Positions 58,601 to 64,000 of a stretch of DNA of 64,000 nucleotides are shown here, piece after piece. The notes under the pieces were generated by a model. That model was not told where the DNA came from and ran no database searches. It worked only from the letters and a program-made list of their open reading frames with translations. This DNA is from Patiria pectinifera. Its lineage: Eukaryota; Echinodermata; Asteroidea; Valvatida; Asterinidae. The number at the start of each line of letters is the position of its first letter. The stretch's first letter is position 1. Location: NCBI GenBank assembly GCA_029964075.1, contig CM057149.1:10674465-10738464 (forward strand), in the 5' to 3' direction. A program made the position numbers and the translations under genes.

Positions 58601-59087
58601 TATTTGACTGATTGATCTAAAATTTGGTATGTATAATATTTAATGAGGCAATATTGTGACCGCCATATCTCCAAAATACAATAAGTTATGGTTACAGTTC
58701 TTTGCACATTTACTCATATTGGAATGAAAATGCACCTCCTCGAATGTGAAAGTCATGTGACCCTTACTTCAGATTGTTCCGGAAGTGCAATTTTAAAAAG
58801 TCATAATTTCAATATGTTAGTTTTATTATTTTTTTTATAATCATTAAATCATTTACAATCAAAACTGGGAACAGCTCTGTGGTTGTTCACAACCACAACC
58901 TCTAGTTCTATTTGTATTCATTACATAGCCTTTCTTACACTTGACACTTACTGTGGTTGTATGATTCTGATATTCTTTCATTTCCAGTGATCCGTGTGCA
59001 TATCCGTTCACCCTGGACCAGTTCCTAATCAGGCAGAAACTGATGCTGCATGGCTACGAGGCTCGGGAATTGAAACATTTACCCAAA
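43651..59087 (+). CDS. PTPDC1: Protein tyrosine phosphatase domain-containing protein 1, N-terminal 275 codons (seven exons; C-terminus outside the window)
   Basis: A cysteine-dependent dual-specificity-type phosphatase; in vertebrates it is linked to centrosome and cilium function. Coding exons: 43651-43871, 47354-47434, 48163-48278, 50887-50987, 51579-51694, 54697-54786, 58988-59087. Phases join into one frame. The first exon probably begins at an acceptor ending at 43546, which makes 43547-43650 5' UTR. ATG 43651 (GCCATGA) is preferred because upstream in-frame sequence has no ATG. Family blocks: CKYDNPAKWS then LYSSW, ARPSSEAIEKY, INLQRPGEHSSCGNPL, FFNFGWDDYGVRSLPSILDMVK (acid-loop WDD at 147-149), and the P-loop HCHAGLGRTG with catalytic Cys178 and Arg184. 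Then come SIQTPGQIECCQQF and LIRQKLMLHGYEAREL, both typical of PTPDC1 orthologues. Exon 5 ends at an unusual GTTGGT donor. Human PTPDC1 is over 750 residues, so the long C-terminal region lies to the right. Confidence 0.95.
44460..45246 (+). mobile_element. hAT-like non-autonomous element family I, copy 2
   Basis: CAGAGATGCAAC...GTGGCATCTCTG flanked by CTATGGC on both sides. Shares long interior stretches with copy 1 in inverse orientation, e.g. GTTGCCGAGCCTGCATGCGA and GAACGAACCGACAGCTTTAA. Short open frames inside show no transposase similarity. In PTPDC1 intron 1. Confidence 0.75.
45338..45540 (+). mobile_element. tRNA-derived SINE
   Basis: Pol III box A TGGTCCAGTGG at 45349-45359 and box B GGTTCGAATCC at 45393-45403, 33 bases apart. 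The body word CTTCGGATGGGGCGTAAAGC resembles a core shared by several invertebrate SINEs (recollection, not checked). It sits just outside the hAT-like element ending at 45246. Confidence 0.7.
46291..46477. mobile_element. Tc1/mariner-type MITE Q
   Basis: CAGTCGAGTCTCGTTAATAC...TAACGAGATTCGACTG with TA on each side (46289-46290 and 46478-46479). 187 bases, no coding. In PTPDC1 intron 1. Confidence 0.8.
46480..47345. other. PTPDC1 intron sequence with TTTTAGCTAAAAC words
   Basis: AAAACGATGTCTGAACA (47003) and TTTTAGCTAAAACTAAAATG (47081) resemble AAAACGATGTATGAACG and TTTTAGCTAAAACTC at 44195-44230, hinting at one more dispersed element. No coding signal. Confidence 0.35.
48451..48812 (+). 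mobile_element. MITE family M, copy 1
   Basis: AAAAAAGTCTCCGGTTTCTG and its mirror CAGAAACCGGAGACTTTTTT. Interior GATTCCAGTCAAACCAGTGA is shared, inverted, with 60.0-60.3 kb. In PTPDC1 intron 3, 170 bases after exon 3. Confidence 0.8.
49983..50646 (+). mobile_element. Foldback element family B, copy 2
   Basis: The start ACTTAAACCACTGCTATGAC mirrors the end of copy 1. Four GTGTGGATTCG or GAATCCACACTTT words occur at 50020-50130, and the terminal hairpin with GAATACACTCGCAAGTG lies at 50575-50640. It is split by MITE A at 50341-50540. Lies in a PTPDC1 intron. Confidence 0.65.
50341..50540. mobile_element. MITE family A, copy 2 (nested in family B)
   Basis: Exactly 200 bases between GGAAACAATGTTGCAACCTG and its mirror ending CAGCATTCTTTCC. 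It separates two parts of a family B element, so it inserted later. Confidence 0.8.
51831..52104. mobile_element. MITE T
   Basis: GTATGGGCTC...GAGCCCATAC inverted ends. The interior includes GGTCTCCCGCAACTCTCC. In PTPDC1 intron 5, about 140 bases after exon 5. Confidence 0.55.
52249..52410. mobile_element. Foldback MITE K2 with GAGGC-GAAG-CCGAG core
   Basis: ACAAATATTGAGTGGCT...AAGCCACTCAATATTTGT arms, inner arms AATATTATCGCAAGGTAAAA and mirror, and a centre CACGAGGCGAAGCCGAGTG like that of K1. Lies inside element U. Confidence 0.75.
52411..52780. mobile_element. Foldback MITE V
   Basis: TTTTATATAACTGACATATA on the left and TGTCGGTTATATAAAACA on the right, continuing ATCCTTGTCATTTGAT and ATCAAATGACAAGGAT. 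It abuts K2. Confidence 0.65.
53204..53455 (-). mobile_element. MITE family N, copy 3
   Basis: AATAGGGCGAC...GTCGCCCTATT ends; the interior is the reverse complement of copy 2 (CATGGTCCAATTAGTAAAA, TTTGTGCACAAGTCTATGGG). The terminal word has GCGAC where copy 2 has GAGAC. In PTPDC1 intron 5, next to the LINE tail. Confidence 0.7.
53463..53845 (-). mobile_element. LINE 3' end with RT C-terminal tail
   Basis: The minus-strand frame 53845-53631 reads SFSHAGPMLWNKLPQNIRDS and then ALKTHLFQAAFH, ending in a stop at 53633-53631. This is the typical C-terminal tail of CR1/L2-like non-LTR elements. About 170 bases of 3' UTR follow to 53463. Lies in a PTPDC1 intron; heavily 5'-truncated. Confidence 0.75.
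55060..55718. mobile_element. Mutator-like foldback element with 9-bp target duplication
   Basis: Terminal repeats TAGCCTTTCGCCAAGGCCAT and its mirror, flanked by CCATTTCGG at 55051-55059 and 55719-55727. A second inner inverted pair reads GAGTGGCGAAGCCACGAGG. The 9-bp duplication is characteristic of MULEs. Coding capacity is absent. In PTPDC1 intron 6. Confidence 0.85.
55957..57144. mobile_element. hAT-like element, 1.19 kb, with GGCCA subterminal repeats
   Basis: Ends CAGGCCTTGAATT and AATTCAAGCCCTG, flanked by GGCATC on both sides. Many GGGCACCATGGCC-like subterminal repeats lie near both ends. The centre has an ACGTACATGT microsatellite at 56760-56815. A 193-codon minus-strand frame at 56576-57157 runs through the element but has no recognisable domain. 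Confidence 0.65.
57160..58320. other. PTPDC1 intron 6 sequence, no gene
   Basis: Only a 16-base palindrome CTGGTCGGCCGACCAG at about 57806 and a TGACGTCACACTGTTGTT word reminiscent of family B at 57548 stand out. Confidence 0.35.
58324..58905. repeat. Dispersed element bounded by GGGAACAGCT words
   Basis: Starts with the palindrome AGCTGTTCCCAATT-TC-AATTGGGAACAGCT; ends with CTGGGAACAGCTCTGTGG and GGTTGTTCACAACCACAACC. No coding frame. In PTPDC1 intron 6, ending about 80 bases before exon 7. Confidence 0.5.
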
Positions 59088-59351
59088 GTGAGTGATTAAA
59101 ACCAGACTACTGGGAAAAAAAACATTCTGTCACCTTCAGCCGAAGGAAGAAGAAAACTGAATCAAGATTAATTAAGCTGCTGTTTGTATTGTCAGATGAT
59201 TTGAATGAGAAACTGATCAGGGGTGAATTTCGTAGAGCAGCTAAGCACAGAAAATATGTACTTAGCAACAACTGGTTGCCAGTTAAAATGTGACATATTT
59301 ATATATTGGATGGTTTTGAGAGGGATACAAGAATATATTGCACGAGCTACA

Positions 59352-59795
59352 TGTGTACATTTATTACCCCTCAGCCGAGAGGCTCGAGCATTGTCATCGC
59401 CTACGGCGTCAGTCCGTATGTCCGTCCGGGCAGCTTAGTTTCCGGATGATAAGTTGAGGTAGAAATGTTGTTTGGGATTGTAACTTCGGTAGGAGGTTGC
59501 CCTTAGGAGTAGGCCAGTTGAGATTGGTTTTGAGGTCAAAAGGTCAAAGGTCAAGGTCACCGTGGTGAGTTAAAGGTAAATGGTTTTCGGATGATAACTT
59601 GAGTAAGAAATCAGATTTTGGTGTCTAACTTTGTTTGGGGGTTGCCCTTGGGAGTAGGCAAGTTGAGATTGGTTTGGGGTCAAAAGGTCAAAGGTCAAGG
59701 TCACTGTGGTGAGTTAAAGGTATTTGGTTTCCGGATGATAACTTGACTCTGGCTGACGGGTTTCAACAGCGAAGCTGTTATTTTATACATAGAGC
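59352..59795 (+). repeat. Element with duplicated AGGTCA-rich block inside a host duplication
   Basis: GTCCGTCCGGGCAGCTTAGT head and two direct copies of a block reading TTTCCGGATGATAACTTGA, GGAGTAGGC, and AGGTCAAAGGTCAAGGTCAC. On both sides the host sequence is duplicated (TGGTTTTGAGAGGGATACAA near 59315, TGGCTTTGAGGGGGATACAA near 59870), suggesting insertion into, or capture by, a duplication. Confidence 0.5.
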
Positions 59796-59998
59796 TGTTG
59801 AGCACAGAAAGTATTTGCTGAGGGAAAACAGGTGACCAATTAAAGTGTGACATACTTATATAATATTGAATGGCTTTGAGGGGGATACAAGAATATGTCG
59901 CGCAAGCTACATGTACATGTACGCAAGTGTACATGGAGCTGCTAAGCACAAATAAATATTTGCTTTACGAAAAAAGATTACCAATTCAACTTTGACAT

Positions 59999-60343
59999 GG
60001 CCAAAAAAAAAAGTCTCCGGTTTCTGGTATGCGTACGCACCGCCGTAGCCATGCGCGTCAGAAAAAGTTTTTTTTTATAAATGTAAGGTGATGTTTCAAA
60101 ACCGCCAAACTCACTGGCTTGACTGGAATCCTGCTGTCGCACAATTTTAACGTGTTTTTAGATGGGGTTACCATCGAGTATAAGCTTTATGTGGCCTCTC
60201 TGGGCTCTTATACATTTTGCACTAAATTTAGTCGGGCACCATTGGCAGTCATCAGCCAACATTTAAAGGAAAAACAAGTAAAAAAAAAAAGCCGTGTCGC
60301 CGCACCACTTTTGGCGCAAGCTCCATAGTCTCCAACAGGAGAC
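59999..60343 (-). mobile_element. MITE family M, copy 2
   Basis: AAAAAAGTCTCCGGTTTCTG at the left; TCACTGGCTTGACTGGAATC and TAGTCGGGCACCATT inside are inverse to copy 1. The right end is modified to CCATAGTCTCCAACAGGAGAC-like sequence. It lies just left of the DIRS-like element. Confidence 0.75.
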
Positions 60344-60572
60344 TTTATTCCATTACAGAAAATACCTCACCTCTGTTTACCTACATTTGCATATCAGCGC
60401 GCATGCGCACAAACATTCGCTGAAAAGAATAGCGCCCAAGCCACACCCTCATTGTCCACTGCATGCCCCACACCCACAAAGGACCCTGTAACATAATAGC
60501 TCGTCCTAGTTTTTTCAGCGACGCGTAGCGTGAAGACGTACAATTTTTAGCTGTTCTCGCTGTGATTACAAA

Positions 60573-61557
60573 ATGGCGGACTCCGCCAAAACAAAAAGAA
60601 AACTGTCTCAAGCCGTTCTACTGGAAAGTCACCCTCTACTCAATCCAAGCGTGATAATTCCTCTGGTACGACTGGGTCCAATCTCCCGGGTTCGGCAGTT
60701 GGAATTTCTCCGGGGGTCAACATGGTCAAAGAATTCTCCAATGAGAATTACGGCCACTCCCCAACAAATCCCGCATTCTTACGGCAGTCTGCGAGAGCAC
60801 GTGCACGCTTCGGAACAACAGGTCGACTCGCACGTGCAGGCGGGACGGCGGGGCTTGGCGTTCGAAACCCAAAGGTTCTTCGGTAATCCGACCAGCCCCG
60901 CCGGGTCACAGAGGCTTGGGGCACCACCACCACCACCACCACCATCATCTTCAGTCAGCCATACTACGGGTTCGTATTCTCAACCTAGTTTTACAAGCGA
61001 ATCTCGGCGAGATTTTCTTCATCATTCGGAGCCTCACACGTGGTCTTTTTCCCGAACGATCCTCGTCACTTCGACCACAATACTAGTATACTCGCACTCC
61101 GTATCCACTCAGTGTTCCAGCCTACGACCCGCGGGTTTATCCCCAGACCTTTTTGATGGGATTTTCACACCATTACACATCTTATCAGGGTAATTCTTCA
61201 CATTCTCCACAAGATCATGGTGTACCTTTCACAGGACAAAGACTCCGTTCTCCGCAACGCTTCGGTGAACACACCAGCCGGGCGGGGAGAGAACGCCGCG
61301 ATTCACGGCGCCGTTCCCGGTCTCGTGCGCGGTCCCGTTCGGACTCCGACGATCGACATCGGCGCCGACATCGTTCTTCTCGTCGTGATCGTGATTACTC
61401 ACGGTCGGATTCTGGTCATCGAAGCCGACACTCGCATTCTAGATCTCCTTCAAGGTCTTCTTTTCCTCGGGCCAGACAGTGGATGAAGATAGTCTCTCCA
61501 ATCATGGAGGAATTTTTCCTCCATGCTCCAATGTCCAACGGGCTAATCTTACGATGA
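60573..61557 (+). pseudogene. DIRS-like gag fragment with arginine/serine-rich segment
   Basis: Opens with MADSAKTKRKLSQAV at 60573, in good context (AAAATGG). The frame later shifts: 61153-61557 continues in another frame with PFTGQRLRSPQRFGEHTS, then about 60 residues dominated by RS, SR, RD and RH dipeptides (61280-61465). A His-rich stretch in one frame (CAC repeats at 60920-60945) is Pro-rich in another. The product would be the nucleocapsid-like protein of the element. Damaged by frameshifts. Confidence 0.55.
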
Positions 61558-62010
61558 CGGAAGTGGGTAAGATCCTTCAGTTTCCAACCCATTCCCCAGT
61601 CGAATCTACTTGACCTTCATATCGCAGAGATTCTGGTACTCGTAAATCTAAGCCTTCACAGCCCACTTTTCCCATTGATAGAATGTTTGCGGTTCCAACT
61701 TGCGTTTTCAATTGGACTCGGACGGAGGATTGACTTCGGACATTCGGGCCGATTGGATTGTGATTACTCATTCTTTGGAGTCGTCTCCCATGTTCGAGAT
61801 TACCTTCTGGGTTTTCACTTATAATGTTATTTATTCTGTGAAAATGCATGATAACACTACAGCCTTGCCGCCTTTCCATTAGCAGCACTCGACCGGCTAT
61901 CGGTAAGCTTTCAGTTTCTCCATCCTATAACAGTGGGTTGGTCCTTTTGAGCATGTTCTTATTACAGACTCACATGTTTCTACGCTCAAGCTACCTTTGG
62001 ATAGTACTTT

Positions 62011-62162
62011 TTAGTAGGATGCAACCTGATGCCACTTAGTTTGATATCATTACAAGATTTAAAATTAAAAAAAAAAAAAAAAATAGTCTTGACTATCCAT
62101 AGACTGGTAGTCATGGTAGTGGTACTCAAACGTTACTGGCGTCTGGATGCAGCATTCTTTCC
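62011..62162. mobile_element. MITE family A, copy 3 (nested in the DIRS-like element)
   Basis: Left GATGCAACCTGATGCCACTT, right GGCGTCTGGATGCAGCATTC plus TTTCC. The interior is shortened and holds a 17-base poly-A run. It lies within the DIRS-like region. Confidence 0.65.
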
Positions 62163-62985
62163 CTGCTTCTTCCCAATATATACGATTGGGTTGGGGTTTG
62201 TTGTGTAGGAGGATTCCTTATTCGGATTCTTGATATTCTATCATTGAATATCTTGCTTAGCTGGCCTGTTTATATATTCATCAGCCTGTTGGGATGGTTC
62301 GTTGATTTTACAATAGACCAAGGATTCTTACTCTTACTCTTCTTTGTCTGGTGCCCTTGCAAGTTGCCATGATATCTCCCTTAACTGATACAGTTTTATT
62401 GGAGATTTTATCATTCTGCTTTATTGTCTAGATTGGTGGAATTGCTTTTGGACTTATTGCTAATTCTGGCTATTTGGCATTCTTGTCTTGAACGAATGTT
62501 TCTTGGCATAACATCAGGTTATATAGCAAGACTTTATGGTGCAGGATTCCATACTTTGAGATAAGTTAATCCTCATAGGTGCTTGGCAATCATGTACATC
62601 CTCTACGTCGGTCTCCAACGGGTCTCAAACCAGCATGATTCAGCTAGGAGTTTGTAGACCGGCCTTCTCTTCATCCTTGGCTTACAGCAGAATCACGACA
62701 TATCCCCACTGCTTCGAGTCTTTAGAACAAGTATTTGTCCTACAATCCGGCCAGATGTGGTTTATGTAACTTCATACATATAGGGGTTGTCAGACACTTC
62801 TTCGAAGCATTGTTCAGAATTCTTGTCTACCTCGGTTATCCCTGACCACGAGCTTCTGCCTCAACATGCACTTGTTTGTTGCTTTACAGAAGGTTATCTT
62901 TCTTTAAGGAATGATCTAGACCAGGATACTTCCAACTGGATCAGGTTTCGGCTTACTTCAATCTTCTCAGTCAGTAGCAGTCTGA

Positions 62986-64000
62986 CGAATGGCGGCCCAT
63001 TATCAGACTCGACATGCAACAAGGAATTCAGTTGGAAATGCTTTCTACTTCTCTCCAGTCTCTTGAGACGGTTGGTTTGCTGCTTCCATCAATCATTGGG
63101 ATACTAATGTCCTTGTACAGTACCCATGCATGGATCATCGGAAGTTGGAGTTCTGCATACCTACAGGGTTTCGCTACAGACCTTTGGATTTTCACAGCTC
63201 CTTTGGTTCCTTTATAAGAATCACCGTTGTTACAACATTCCTTTACAGCAAAACAGATCTATTTGCTGTGGTACTTAGATGTTAGGCTACAGCAGACCTT
63301 ACATGTAATTGTATCTCCAGTTTAGTCTTTAACAGTCTACCTATCTCGCACTTGAGGTGGTTTTTCATCTTCAGCATTAAGCTCCTTCAACTTTGTTTCA
63401 GGCTTTACTGGGAAAGGTTCAACACAACGTGATGACATTCGAACCTTCTGGCATCTTGATAATGGACCTAGTTCCCTGGTGCATGACACACGGAAGCTCT
63501 GCACAGCCTTTCCTTTGTCTTCCCATCAATGCTAAGGGTCACCTCCAAAGGGATTCCAGTTACCCATCTTAGCTATGACCTACTGCACCTTTAAGGACTA
63601 TGTACCGGGTAACTACATATTCTACCATCGCATTGGGTACCCCGGACAGGGTTTGAGATTCATCTGTATGGTCTTTCATTACCTAGCACTTGGCCAACTA
63701 TAGACAGCCAGTTGCATTCCTTCACTAGAGCTATTGACAGTGCTCAAGACCTTGCATTTGCTCACCCAAAGTCATAATCAAGCTTGTCTTGGTCCGGATG
63801 GACAATTCCACAGTTCAGATGTAGTTTACTACATGCTTCTTCCGGGGAACTCGCTCTTTCTTCTTGCCTGTCCACTTTAGAGACACCCAGTTGGCTGTTG
63901 CTTTAACGTTTCACCTGGACAGAAAGAAGGTGTTGAATTCACTTCAACAGAATGATTCTTCTCCCGTCAGTATTCAGACAAAGGTCCTCAACATTCTCAG
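62986..64000 (+). pseudogene. DIRS-like reverse transcriptase / RNase H remnant
   Basis: Frame 62986-63085 reads WRPIIRLDMQQGIQLEMLST, ending in QSLETVG, similar to the RT palm entry of DIRS elements. 63399-63440 reads QALLGKVQHNVMTF, similar to the linker before RNase H. 63792-63815 reads VRMDNSTV, the RNase H core. In-frame stops and frame jumps between these blocks show it is dead. Confidence 0.5.

Larger units (their letters stand above)
60560..64000 (+). mobile_element. Decayed DIRS-like (tyrosine-recombinase class) retrotransposon, right end outside the window
   Basis: A gag-like start at 60573 is followed by an RS-rich region, then, after 62.9 kb, by reverse-transcriptase and RNase H remnants in several frames. 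The RT-like WRPIIRLDMQQ and the RNase H-like VRMDNSTV with a nearby RGTRSFFLL resemble DIRS-family blocks (WRPIINLK and SDNTTVVAY...GGTRS). No tyrosine recombinase was seen; it would lie to the right. A family A MITE interrupts it at 62011-62162. Stops and frameshifts are abundant, so it is inactive. Confidence 0.6.

Noticed and set aside
60920-60945. Polyhistidine protein segment
   Set aside because: A CAC/CCA microsatellite in the decayed gag-like region, reading Pro in the longer frame.

Overview
This is a gene-poor, transposon-rich stretch of an animal nuclear genome. It carries parts of two conserved multi-exon genes with GT-AG introns, one intronless-looking receptor gene, and a very large amount of fossil mobile DNA. 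The two multi-exon genes are clear animal orthologues. The combination of DIRS-like retroelements, many foldback MITEs and abundant ACATGTAC and ACCGGTA words fits a marine invertebrate deuterostome, most likely an echinoderm. The species assignment is inference; nothing in the window fixes it.

Layout. 3.4-4.55 kb (+): a complete rhodopsin-family GPCR on one coding exon. 5.9-20.9 kb (-): the first eleven coding exons (464 codons) of TSR1, the 40S ribosome-assembly factor. Its C-terminal part was not found and should lie left of the window, which would place the GPCR inside a TSR1 intron on the opposite strand. 22-24.4 kb: a degenerate tandem repeat split by a MITE, then a palindromic ACGTACGT tract. 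25.7-30.9 kb: a segmentally duplicated block holding an array of near-identical exon-like units with good splice signals but no conserved protein; this is the best candidate for something undescribed. 32.4-41.1 kb: a mosaic of LINE, hAT-like, Ty3/gypsy, SINE and foldback elements. 43.65-59.1 kb (+): seven coding exons (275 codons) of PTPDC1, a dual-specificity-type phosphatase; its C-terminus lies right of the window. 60.5-64 kb: a decayed DIRS-like retrotransposon with an RS-rich gag-like region and recognisable RT/RNase H remnants.

The genes do not form an operon or pathway: TSR1 acts in nucleolar/cytoplasmic 40S maturation, PTPDC1 is linked to centrosome/cilium control in vertebrates, and the GPCR is an orphan. 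Exon boundaries of TSR1 and PTPDC1 were set by hand from reading frame, intron phase and similarity to the families as I know them. No database search was run. Repeat boundaries are approximate unless a target-site duplication is stated.
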